From positions 1 to 37,247 of the IMG/VR virus record IMGVR_UViG_3300049856_000063: a DNA stretch of 37,247 bases; one strand, 5' to 3'. Numbering within the stretch: position 1 is the first letter of the stretch; the number at the start of each line of letters is the position of its first letter. Both the position numbers and the translations under genes were made by a program. Positions 30,445 to 37,247 of the stretch are shown piece after piece. This DNA is from a virus. The notes beneath the pieces are model-generated. The model had not been told where the DNA came from. It saw only the letters and a list, made by a program, of their open reading frames with translations, and searched no databases.

Positions 30445-30918
30445 ATGTTCGCACGAAATTATCCAAAACAACTAGAGCTATTGTCTCAGTTTGAACTGGT
30501 TGAAGGCAAACTCAAAAGCAAGATAACTGGTAAGTTTGTAGGATTTTACCATAAAGGTATGAATCGACAAATGGTTAAGATTAAAAGTAAAAACTTCCAT
30601 TATTCCCGTTTGTTATACATTATGGTATATGGGGACATTGAACCTACTTTAATCGTTGACCATATTGATCGAAACCCTTTAAATAATGATATTGCAAACC
30701 TACGAGTATTATCTAAGTCCGACAATAACCGGAACTGTATAAAGCCCAACAAGTCTGGAATACGCGGTGTATATTATAGAGCAAGTCATCAAGCTTATTA
30801 CACACAAGCCACGACAAAAATAGGTAAAATGAAGTTCTTAGGTTACCATAAAGACATTGAAGATGCCCGACAAGCAGTCGAACGGTACAATAAAACCGAA
30901 CACCCACATTTATTTTGA
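30445..30918 (+). CDS. HNH-AP2 homing endonuclease directly upstream of the capsid gene
   Basis: A 157-residue protein. HNH core: ready pattern LIVDHIDRNPLNNDIANLRV (D72, H73, N80, N85), then an AP2-type domain at 103-150 (NKSGIRGVYYRASHQAYYTQ). It belongs to the same family as the nuclease in the polymerase gene but lacks that protein's N-terminal extension. AAGGAGG lies five bases before the ATG. Its TGA stop overlaps the TTG start of the capsid gene. It is more AT-rich than the flanks, so it is likely a recent insertion whose target lies in or near the capsid gene. Confidence 0.92.
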   Translation: MFARNYPKQLELLSQFELVEGKLKSKITGKFVGFYHKGMNRQMVKIKSKNFHYSRLLYIMVYGDIEPTLIVDHIDRNPLNNDIANLRVLSKSDNNRNCIKPNKSGIRGVYYRASHQAYYTQATTKIGKMKFLGYHKDIEDARQAVERYNKTEHPHLF

Positions 30919-32147
30919 AAGTAGAGGGTACCTATATCGCGGTCACAAATACCCCATCAACACTAGCATCCAGACTAAAAATCGTATATCCCAACGGGAT
31001 TACAAGCTTAGTTCCAGATGGAACAGAGCTAATCAAACGGCTCAAATTCAAATCGGACCTTATCGTAGGTAAACGAGCAGAGTTTGACGTTCAACTTAAC
31101 CACGAACTTGGATTTAGCGTTGGTCAAGGGGAACTTACCCTTAACGCTGCAATCGCACAAGAGACCGCAACGGCTCAAGTCGACCCTTACCAAGTTATCC
31201 TCCGTAGCCGAGTCAGCTACGACTTGATCAGCCGAGCCAAGTCTGAGAAGGCAGCATTCGCAACCTTTAACGATAGCAAATTTATCCCTATGACGGAATC
31301 TTTTCGTAAGCGTGAAGAAACCCTTGCTATGCACGGACGGGTTGGCCTTGGTATCGTCTCTGGTAACTCCTCTGGAGTCTTGACGATTCGGGCTGATCAA
31401 TGGTGTCCAGTACTGTGGCTTGGACTCAAAGGCGCTGTCCTTGAGGCTTTCACTGCTACGACTGGCGGCTCACAACACGACGGCGACCTCACGATTTCCT
31501 CGGTTGATATCGCTAACCGGACTGTAACTGTAACCGGAACCTCTACCTCAGTTGTATCTGGCGATTACCTGTTCTTTAAATCTCACAGGGGTGCTGAGCC
31601 ACAAGGTCTTTGGAGCATTGCTCGAAACACCGGAACGCTCTATAACATCTCTGCTTCTACCTATCCACTGTGGGCTGCTAACGCCTACGACGTCAGTACA
31701 AGCGCACTGAGTTTCGGTAAGATCCTCGAAGCTTCTGCCCTCTCGGCGAACAAAGGTTGCGCTGAAAAGTTGGTTTGCTTGGTTCCACCTAAGGCTTTCC
31801 AAAAGCTGAACGCTGACCAAGCTGCCCTTAAGCAGTATGGCGTCACCAAGACAGCAGAGAACGGATTTGAGAAGCTTGTGTTCCACGGAGCATGTGGTCC
31901 TATCGAAGTCGTTTCGCACCTTTACTCTAAAGAAGGTGAGTGCGTAATGTTCCCTGAGCGTTACACTTATTTCATTGGAAGCCAAGAAATGACAAACGTT
32001 GTTGGCCCCGGTGGAGACATCGTGTTTGACCTTGAGTCTAGCTCCGCTAAAGAGATGAGACTTTATGCTGAATGGACCGTGTTCTGTGAGAAGCCTGGTT
32101 ATATCACATACATGACCCGTTCGGATAACCTCGCTCTGCACACCTAA
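30915..32147 (+). CDS. Major capsid protein candidate
   Basis: A 410-residue protein. Place after the scaffold, size and composition fit a HK97-fold capsid protein. The N-arm-like region (LASRLKIVYPNGITSLVPDG), a spine-helix region (ILRSRVSYDLISRAKSEKAA), an inserted beta domain about residues 150-230, and a C-terminal segment (KEMRLYAEWTVFCEKPGYIT) are visible. Codon use differs from its neighbours (many GCT, ATC, CTC and CGT), as in very highly expressed genes. The only usable start is TTG at 30915, overlapping the HNH stop; no ATG or GTG occurs in frame for the first 120 codons and no ribosome site precedes it. Confidence 0.85.
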   Translation: MKVEGTYIAVTNTPSTLASRLKIVYPNGITSLVPDGTELIKRLKFKSDLIVGKRAEFDVQLNHELGFSVGQGELTLNAAIAQETATAQVDPYQVILRSRVSYDLISRAKSEKAAFATFNDSKFIPMTESFRKREETLAMHGRVGLGIVSGNSSGVLTIRADQWCPVLWLGLKGAVLEAFTATTGGSQHDGDLTISSVDIANRTVTVTGTSTSVVSGDYLFFKSHRGAEPQGLWSIARNTGTLYNISASTYPLWAANAYDVSTSALSFGKILEASALSANKGCAEKLVCLVPPKAFQKLNADQAALKQYGVTKTAENGFEKLVFHGACGPIEVVSHLYSKEGECVMFPERYTYFIGSQEMTNVVGPGGDIVFDLESSSAKEMRLYAEWTVFCEKPGYITYMTRSDNLALHT

Positions 32148-32310
32148 TTTACACCGCACAGATAGCGCGGACCGTAAATATTAAGTCCTGACACTCGGCC
32201 CAATAACCGAGACCGGAGGGCCAGTTAAGAGGTTCTGTAAAAACCTCGCCTATCCTTTCACTTATACCCCTGCCCTATTCCAGGGTGGGGGTTCTTTTTT
32301 GGAGCTTAAC
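32148..32310. other. Non-coding structured region after the capsid gene
   Basis: This 163-base gap contains, in order, CTCGG/CCGAG, GGCCC/GGGCC and GAGGTT (32229-32234) / AACCTC (32242-32247) dyads, then the terminator at 32266-32300. No protein-coding frame of any length starts here. It may stabilise the capsid message or separate capsid expression from the downstream genes. Confidence 0.65.
32266..32300 (+). terminator. Terminator after the capsid gene
   Basis: ACCCCTGCCCT (32266-32276) pairs with AGGGTGGGGGT (32282-32292), with two G-T wobbles and a five-base loop, and is followed by TCTTTTTT. It is a good intrinsic terminator in the middle of the late operon, so the capsid message would be the most abundant and later genes would depend on read-through or another promoter. 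Confidence 0.85.
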
Positions 32311-32850
32311 ATGTCCTCGACACTTACATATGTGATTTCCCTTGACAAAGACCAAGACGCTACGGACCTTACCCCCAACGGTAATCGTATGAAAAACAAG
32401 GCACTTAACAATGCCGAGAATATTATCAAAGGCGTTAAATCGGGCTCACTCCTTGGTTCTGTAGACGTCCACTACGTTGCCACAAGTCCTGTGGCCGCCG
32501 CAGCAGCCGTTGCTATCACCCACGCTAACGTAACCAACAATGACACCGTAACTATCGGTAACGTGGTTATCACGGCCGCAACCTCGGGTAACGGGACGAC
32601 AAGCTGGACAATTGGGGCTAACGCTACCGCTGACGCTGTCGCAATGGCCGCTTGTATCAACGCTAACACGACCCTCAGTAAGATTGTAGTCGCCACTGCT
32701 GCAACGGGTACAGTGACCATTACCAGCGTCGTCAAAGGGGTGATCGGTAATGCCATAGCCCTTACTACGAGTGATGCAACAGCCTTTGGGTTGACTGCCT
32801 TTGCTTCGGGTGCTGGCGGTCAAAACGGCTCACCTACGACCTACACCTAA
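32311..32850 (+). CDS. Head decoration or head fibre protein candidate
   Basis: A 179-residue protein. The ATG at 32311 with GGAG six bases upstream is preferred over a TTG at 32299 inside the terminator. Residues 55-165 form a Thr/Val/Ala-rich beta domain (NDTVTIGNVVITAATSGNGT, then ADAVAMAACINANTTLSKIV and VVKGVIGNAIALTTSDATAF). A similar order of elements (DTFTI, IN, LE) appears in the inserted domain of the nozzle protein. Position after the capsid suggests a decoration or stabilising protein. Confidence 0.7.
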   Translation: MSSTLTYVISLDKDQDATDLTPNGNRMKNKALNNAENIIKGVKSGSLLGSVDVHYVATSPVAAAAAVAITHANVTNNDTVTIGNVVITAATSGNGTTSWTIGANATADAVAMAACINANTTLSKIVVATAATGTVTITSVVKGVIGNAIALTTSDATAFGLTAFASGAGGQNGSPTTYT

Positions 32851-32864
32851 CCCTACGGTGTACT

Positions 32865-33146
32865 ATGAAAATACCTCGCAGCATTAAGCTTAACGGTGTA
32901 ACCTACAGTATTGAGATAAAGCAAGACAAGGGGTATTACGGTAGTTGCGACATTGACACCAAGTCTATATTGCTGTCCCCCCACAAGCATAAGCAAGCGT
33001 TATATCTCACCCTAATACATGAGATAATACACGGCTTGCTGCATGAGCACGGGATTAAGGCCGACTCTGAGGAATTGGAGGAGGCTTTTGTGCGTGAGGT
33101 AGAAAAGAACATCAAACGGTTTTTTATAGCCAAGGAACTTATATGA
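32865..33146 (+). CDS. Small zinc metallopeptidase (SprT/ImmA-like)
   Basis: A 93-residue protein. LIHEIIHGLLHEHG has the HExxH zinc motif at H52-E53-x-x-H56, followed by EELEEAFVREVEK with a candidate third ligand Glu. It is close to small phage proteins of the SprT/IrrE-like class. Typical roles are cleavage of a repressor or processing of a virion protein, but neither is shown. Its place inside the head-tail block and the coupling to the next gene (ATGA overlap) are unusual for a regulator protease. The ribosome site is weak. Confidence 0.85.
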   Translation: MKIPRSIKLNGVTYSIEIKQDKGYYGSCDIDTKSILLSPHKHKQALYLTLIHEIIHGLLHEHGIKADSEELEEAFVREVEKNIKRFFIAKELI

Positions 33147-33475
33147 ACAAAGTCTTATCAGAGTCGACGGTTGCCGACGTATCCTCGGTTGTAGCAACAA
33201 CCAACTACACATTTGAATCGAAGCACAACAAATCTATAGCTGTCCAAGCAGTTTACACTTCTACGACTGCCTCGTTTACCTTGACGCTTCAGTACTCGGT
33301 AGACAACGTTAACTTCCAAGACTTTACCACTGGTACGGCTGTCAGCAACGCCTCGGGTAACGTCATATGGGATATAGGGACTACCAAGGATGCGCCTTAT
33401 TGGCGAGTTAACGCCACAAGGACCTCAGGGACCTTGACGACACTCAAGATTTACAGGGCGTCAGTACCAAGATAA
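33143..33475 (+). CDS. Beta-rich virion protein candidate
   Basis: A 110-residue protein with repeated strand patterns (SIAVQAVYTSTTASFTLTLQ, then YSVDNVNFQDFTTGTAV and YWRVNATRTSGTLTTLKIYR), like an Ig-like or jelly-roll domain used in decoration and tail proteins. AAGGAAC precedes the ATG, which overlaps the metallopeptidase stop. No named family. Confidence 0.75.
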   Translation: MNKVLSESTVADVSSVVATTNYTFESKHNKSIAVQAVYTSTTASFTLTLQYSVDNVNFQDFTTGTAVSNASGNVIWDIGTTKDAPYWRVNATRTSGTLTTLKIYRASVPR

Positions 33476-33500
33476 CAATACTTCAAACTCTGAGGTTTCA

Positions 33501-33509
33501 GGGGGGGGG
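33501..33509 (+). repeat. Poly-G run of nine before the LamG gene
   Basis: Nine G follow one another in the ribosome-site region, ending six bases before ATG at 33516. Such runs slip during replication, so the distance between the ribosome site and ATG, and hence translation, could vary between copies. No longer single-base run was noticed in the window. Confidence 0.9.
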
Positions 33510-33515
33510 TAATTT

Positions 33516-34478
33516 ATGGGTAGTCTAATCGACTATGTTGACACAAGCAATAAGCTTTACACACGGATAGACGAGATAGACGCGAATACCTGGGTAGTTG
33601 GGTATACCAACGCTCCCTCCTCTGTTCCCGATTCTGAGCCATTCTGGGCCATTCAGCGAATATCTAAAAGTGGTCAAGTGGTTACAACCGAGTGGGCAAA
33701 TGCTGGTCGGTACATAAGTAACTGGACTGCTCGATATTCTTATTTTGGTATATCGGGATTTAGTAATCTCAAGTCAGTGTTTTTTGACGGTGCAAACGAC
33801 TATTGTCGGCCTTCCGCGGTGATTACCCCGTTTGTTAGGAACAGTACCTTTAGCGTAAGCATATGGGTACGGCCTCTATCCCTCGCAGCTAACCAATTCC
33901 TTGTCGGCAATATGCAAAATATATCCAACCAAGGATGGTCAATTAGAACGGAGAACGCCGCTGGATCGGGTAAGATTGTCTTTGCCATGTTACAGAACGT
34001 AACGACCAACGAGTTGCGGGTTACCACAACCAATAACCACTTACAGATAGGGTCCTGGACCCATATAGTTATGACGTTTAGCGGTAACTCCCTTGCGTCC
34101 GGTGTTACGATCTATATCAACGGTACCGCCGTTGCGCTAACAACTAACTTGGACGTCCTGACCACCAATCCCTCCTCCTCGGTAACGATGCACGTGGGGG
34201 CCAACGCAGCGGCCTCCCCATCAAACTTCTTTTTGGGTAATGTTGACGAGTTGTCTATATGGAACAGGGTGTTAACGGCTGGGGAAGTGACTACTATCTA
34301 CAATCTAGGTAAACCTAACGACCTAGCTGCTCAGTCTTTTTATGCTTCAGCCGCTATCTATTGGTGGAGAATGGGGGATAACGACACCTTTCCCGTGTTA
34401 GTTGAGCAGAAGGGTACTGGTACGTCATTACAGATGTATAACTCGGTATCGACCCAAATAGACGGAGCCGTACCATGA
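33516..34478 (+). CDS. LamG/concanavalin-like domain protein, adhesin or fibre candidate
   Basis: A 320-residue protein. Residues 85-260 match the laminin-G-like jelly roll: VFFDGANDYCRP, FSVSIWVRPLS, SWTHIVMTFSGN, GVTIYINGTAV and GNVDELSIWNRVL followed by TAGEVTTIYN. The fold binds sugars or proteins, so a virion receptor-binding or decoration role is likely. Its N-terminal 80 residues are a separate beta domain (NTWVVGYTNAPSSVPDSEPF). Start and upstream poly-G are described separately. It overlaps the next gene (ATGA). Confidence 0.88.
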   Translation: MGSLIDYVDTSNKLYTRIDEIDANTWVVGYTNAPSSVPDSEPFWAIQRISKSGQVVTTEWANAGRYISNWTARYSYFGISGFSNLKSVFFDGANDYCRPSAVITPFVRNSTFSVSIWVRPLSLAANQFLVGNMQNISNQGWSIRTENAAGSGKIVFAMLQNVTTNELRVTTTNNHLQIGSWTHIVMTFSGNSLASGVTIYINGTAVALTTNLDVLTTNPSSSVTMHVGANAAASPSNFFLGNVDELSIWNRVLTAGEVTTIYNLGKPNDLAAQSFYASAAIYWWRMGDNDTFPVLVEQKGTGTSLQMYNSVSTQIDGAVP

Positions 34479-34720
34479 TTGATTCTGTATATATCTTAGT
34501 GAAACCCACTAACATTACGACCCGAATGATTAACCTATCGACATCACACGCATTAACTAATGCTCCAGTCTTACCAGATGGTCGAGTTGTCTTAGAGTTT
34601 TGTGAAGACGCAAAGCTTGAGGTCCTCAGTCATGTATGGTATACCTCAGAGGAAATAGCCAGTATTAGGCAGGACCTCGAAGCACAAGGCCAATCATCAC
34701 GATGGTGGTGGCCATTTTAA
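34475..34720 (+). CDS. Small protein before the tail fibre
   Basis: An 81-residue protein (MIDSVYILVKPTNITTRMIN, then VLPDGRVVLEFCEDAKLEVL, ending SSRWWWPF). The start overlaps the LamG stop (ATGA). The C-terminal WWWPF cluster is unusual. It may be a fibre chaperone or a minor tail protein; there is no known domain. Confidence 0.7.
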   Translation: MIDSVYILVKPTNITTRMINLSTSHALTNAPVLPDGRVVLEFCEDAKLEVLSHVWYTSEEIASIRQDLEAQGQSSRWWWPF

Positions 34721-34732
34721 GGAGTAACTTCA

Positions 34733-37247
34733 ATGGCATTTAACGTGACTTTTAATGGCACGACCTACCCCCTTCCATCCGTAGGGGACAGGATATACGC
34801 TACATATATCAACACCTTCCTGACTGCTGTAGCTAACAACGCACTAGCTAAATCAGGTGGTACTTTTGCTCTTGTATCAGATACTAACTTTGGAGCAACA
34901 GCTGGGCTAGTAGCCAAATACTTCAAAAGCATATCCTCAAATATCTCTACTACTGGAGTGCTGAGGCTAGCCAACAATGAAGGTATTGGCTTTAGAAATG
35001 CTGCTAACGGAGCAGATGTAATCCTTAAGGTAAATGCTAGTGATAGGTTAGAGTATGATGCAGTAGCAGTACCAACTATCTCTTCTACTGATGTCCTCAC
35101 CAACAAATCCATATCAGGTGCAACCAACACCCTAACCAACATACCCTCGGGGGCTCTAGGCTCCACAACGGGGTCTGGGGCTGTCGTATTGGCTACTAGC
35201 CCTACGCTCGTTACCCCCGCCCTTGGAACGCCCTCAAGTGCCACACTGACTAACGCCACAGGTTTGCCTATCGATGGTGGGACCACTGGAACCTTGCCTG
35301 TATCCCGAGGGGGTACGGGTATCACCTCGTTTGGTACAGGTGTAGCTACCGCATTGGGACAAAATGTGTCTGGTTCTGGCAGTATCGCCCTTACCGGGTC
35401 GCCTACCTTTACAACGCCGGCCCTAGGCACTCCCTCTGCTGCTGTCTTAACGAACGCAACCGGCCTTCCTTTGACCACAGGTGTTACAGGAACCTTACCT
35501 ATTGCCAATGGTGGTACAGGTCAAACTACTGCCCAAAATGCTCGTAATGCCTTACTCCCTACACAGACCTCTAGTAGCGGTAAGTTCCTTAAGACTGATG
35601 GTACAGATGTTAGTTGGGCTAGTGCTAGCGGTGGTGCTGGTGAAATAAACGCTATCCTAAACGCCTCGGGTGCTGACGGCACCACAGGTTGGACAGGTAC
35701 TAGTGTTGTTAGTGGCTCCAGTTCACCTCTAAATCCTATTGTGACTACCGCCTTCTCGATAGCCAACAGTGCTACCACCGAGTCTAGTACCTCAGGTGGT
35801 TACTATCCTTTCACAATGCCTAGTGGCCTCCTGAATAGGAAATTAAAAGTTGAATTTACCTTCACTACCCCAGCTACCGATGTGTGGAGGGTGTCAGTAT
35901 ACCAAGGTAGTACTAGGGTCGCACTTAGTACCGATAGCTCCTCAGTAACCACTCTCCCAGCTTCAGTAACAGGTGGGAAGTTTACAGCTTATTTCGACAC
36001 TGATTCGTCTACAAGTTGGACCTTAAGCGTTACCAGGACAAGTGGTTCCACAGGTGCTTGTGTGATAACGAATGTTATCGTTGGCCCCGGAATACAGCCA
36101 CAGGGAGCTGTTGTAGGTACGCCTGTATCCTATACCCCAACAATAACTAACTTTGGTAACGGAGTTGGGTATCTAAATTGGTCCAGAAGTGGCTCGAAGA
36201 TTAAAATAACGGGGTCTCTAGTAGTCGGGTCTACTGTTCCTACTGGGATTTTCAACTTCTCTTTACCAACCGGACTAACAGCTGACTATTCTACCCAAAC
36301 CAAAGGCCTGTTGGGCACTGACGCCTATCAAAGGGTTGGATTAGCGACCACATACCTTTCCGAGTATTTTACAGGACATATTGTTCGAAATGTGTCTTCA
36401 AATACAACTTTTTATGTAAATGGAAACGGAACTTCCTACACATCCCCTCAAGACTGGGGGGCCTCTGTTGGGGGTGTGACCTTAGCAAACGGCGATGTAA
36501 TCACTATCGATATGGAAGTCCCCATCGCAGAATGGGCAGGCAGTGGCACAGTCAATTTGGCACAGAATGATGTGGAGTGGGCTTACAACAGCTCAACTTC
36601 TACCAGTGCTAGTGATACTACGAGTTTCGCTTATGGTCCTTCAGGTGCCTCAATTCAGTCTATCACTGCTGCTCTATCTCGTAGAGTTAGATTTCAAAGA
36701 CCGATTCAAAGTGGTGATGTAATTGTAGTTGAGGTGGACACAGATAATACAGGAGTTTGGGTTCCGCTACCCGCTACGCAAGGTTCTACAGGTCGCCAAA
36801 TATCAGCTCTTACCGTATTAAACAATACACAGTATGGAATGGGGTCCGTAAAGTATATCAACTCCACTGACGTTGAAATAGACTTTGGGCAGTATAGGTC
36901 CTCAGATGCTACAACTCTAGGCGGAGCCGGTCCAGCCTGGTCCACTGTATCAGGGGCTAAATGGCGAGTACGCAAGTCCTCCGCTGGTGCCGCTGTAGGG
37001 TTTGGTATCGTTACCTCTACAAGTTCTGGATTAGTGCCTGCCTCCGGTAGCTTAGGTTATATAAGGCTAGGTACACAAAATGGGCATGGAAGTACTAACA
37101 CCACAATCCGTAGGTTCAGCACTGTTATCGCCAATACCAGCACCGATGTAACCTATGCCGACTCCTCTACCTTGGGCGCAACATTCACCATTAACCGTTC
37201 AGGGCTTTACTCCATTAGCTATACCGATGCTGGTAGCACTAGCTGCA
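34733..37247 (+). CDS. Tail fibre protein, N-terminal part (runs past the right edge)
   Basis: ATG at 34733 with AAGGAG eight bases upstream. The frame is open to the right edge and continues at bases 1-351 (total 912 residues). The N-terminus (FNGTTYPLPSVGDRIYATYI) resembles phage fibre attachment parts. Two 41-residue repeats follow, with SPT...TPALGTPS and LTNATGLP motifs and a GTLP...GGTG end, typical of trimeric beta-stalk fibres. NGGTGQTTAQNARNAL closes the stalk. The C-terminal half is Thr/Ser/Gly-rich beta structure with a C1q-like tip. It recognises the host surface. Confidence 0.92.
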   Translation, partial: MAFNVTFNGTTYPLPSVGDRIYATYINTFLTAVANNALAKSGGTFALVSDTNFGATAGLVAKYFKSISSNISTTGVLRLANNEGIGFRNAANGADVILKVNASDRLEYDAVAVPTISSTDVLTNKSISGATNTLTNIPSGALGSTTGSGAVVLATSPTLVTPALGTPSSATLTNATGLPIDGGTTGTLPVSRGGTGITSFGTGVATALGQNVSGSGSIALTGSPTFTTPALGTPSAAVLTNATGLPLTTGVTGTLPIANGGTGQTTAQNARNALLPTQTSSSGKFLKTDGTDVSWASASGGAGEINAILNASGADGTTGWTGTSVVSGSSSPLNPIVTTAFSIANSATTESSTSGGYYPFTMPSGLLNRKLKVEFTFTTPATDVWRVSVYQGSTRVALSTDSSSVTTLPASVTGGKFTAYFDTDSSTSWTLSVTRTSGSTGACVITNVIVGPGIQPQGAVVGTPVSYTPTITNFGNGVGYLNWSRSGSKIKITGSLVVGSTVPTGIFNFSLPTGLTADYSTQTKGLLGTDAYQRVGLATTYLSEYFTGHIVRNVSSNTTFYVNGNGTSYTSPQDWGASVGGVTLANGDVITIDMEVPIAEWAGSGTVNLAQNDVEWAYNSSTSTSASDTTSFAYGPSGASIQSITAALSRRVRFQRPIQSGDVIVVEVDTDNTGVWVPLPATQGSTGRQISALTVLNNTQYGMGSVKYINSTDVEIDFGQYRSSDATTLGGAGPAWSTVSGAKWRVRKSSAGAAVGFGIVTSTSSGLVPASGSLGYIRLGTQNGHGSTNTTIRRFSTVIANTSTDVTYADSSTLGATFTINRSGLYSISYTDAGSTSC
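35198..35320 (+). repeat. Fibre stalk repeat, copy 1
   Basis: A 123-base coding unit (41 residues) from SPTLVTPALGTPSSATLTNA onward to PVSRGGTG. The second copy begins at 35399 with the same length. These units are common in trimeric tail-fibre stalks and can expand or contract by recombination. Confidence 0.85.
35399..35521 (+). repeat. Fibre stalk repeat, copy 2
   Basis: A 123-base unit encoding SPTFTTPALGTPSAAVLTNA onward to PIANGGTG, about two thirds identical in protein to copy 1. Confidence 0.85.
37121..37247. repeat. Terminal direct repeat, assembly overlap (copy 2)
   Basis: Identical to bases 1-127; see the first feature. It is inside the tail-fibre gene. Confidence 0.95.

Noticed and set aside
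31548-32159. Leftward frame of 203 codons opposite the capsid gene
   Set aside because: Antisense shadow of a highly biased gene; no ribosome site or motif.
34765-35508. Long leftward open frame (247 codons) and another at 35521-35778
   Set aside because: They lie opposite the tail-fibre repeats, are very rich in Pro/Val/Ala from the repeat composition, and lack ribosome sites. The rightward frame is open through the whole gene and has fibre motifs.
1-37247. Phage RNA polymerase, integrase, repressor, CRISPR array, reverse transcriptase, tRNA genes
   Set aside because: Looked for in all gene products and gaps; nothing with their motifs or repeat structure was seen.

Overview
The window is a complete phage genome in a circular assembly. 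Bases 37121-37247 repeat bases 1-127 exactly, so the unique length is about 37,120 bp, and the tail-fibre gene runs off the right edge and finishes at the left edge. It carries a large terminase, a P22-like portal, a scaffold-like protein, a HK97-fold-type capsid candidate, an adaptor, a tail nozzle and a run of large Ala/Gly/Gln-rich ejection-type proteins. No sheath or tape-measure tail module is visible, so a podovirus-like virion is most likely. No phage RNA polymerase, integrase, repressor or tRNA was seen. Shine-Dalgarno sites are strong (AAGGAGG types), which fits a bacterial host that uses them, but nothing names the host.

Layout. A leftward (minus-strand) block from 23713 to 11313 carries DNA metabolism and small accessory genes. 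In transcription order these are a zinc-ribbon protein, an unknown protein, a MazZ-like nucleotide diphosphohydrolase, a Cas4/RecB-like nuclease, an SSB candidate, an AEP primase, an HNH-like protein, a DinG/XPD-like helicase, a calcineurin-like phosphoesterase, a Sak4-like ATPase, a 98-aa insert, a split family A DNA polymerase, small genes, a T7-lysozyme-like amidase and more small genes. A rightward block starts at 24038. It runs through small proteins, terminase, portal, scaffold, capsid, head/tail accessory genes, a LamG protein and the tail fibre, crosses the origin of the coordinates, and continues through a lysis candidate, adaptor, nozzle and four large internal proteins to 11215. The blocks diverge at 23714-24037, which is rich in dyads and promoter-like, and converge on a bidirectional terminator at 11220-11247.

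Most notable points. (1) The DNA polymerase is cut in two inside the conserved TGRLS...LNIQ segment, just before motif A, by an HNH-AP2 homing endonuclease gene. Each part has its own ribosome binding site, suggesting a two-subunit polymerase, and the O-helix position equivalent to E. coli Phe762 is Leu. (2) A second HNH-AP2 gene sits directly before the capsid gene and appears to have taken its strong ribosome binding site, leaving the capsid with only a TTG start that overlaps the HNH stop. (3) The 98-aa gene between ATPase and polymerase ends with the same nine residues as the ATPase, with only synonymous differences, and those codons contain the downstream ribosome binding site. (4) A run of nine G lies just before the start codon of the LamG-domain protein and could slip. 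(5) Unexplained dyad clusters occur at 2832-2950, 21133-21158 and 23739-23951.

Three short genes (52, 48 and 42 codons) were recovered by reading the leftward gaps: 11313-11471, 12774-12920 and 13113-13241.
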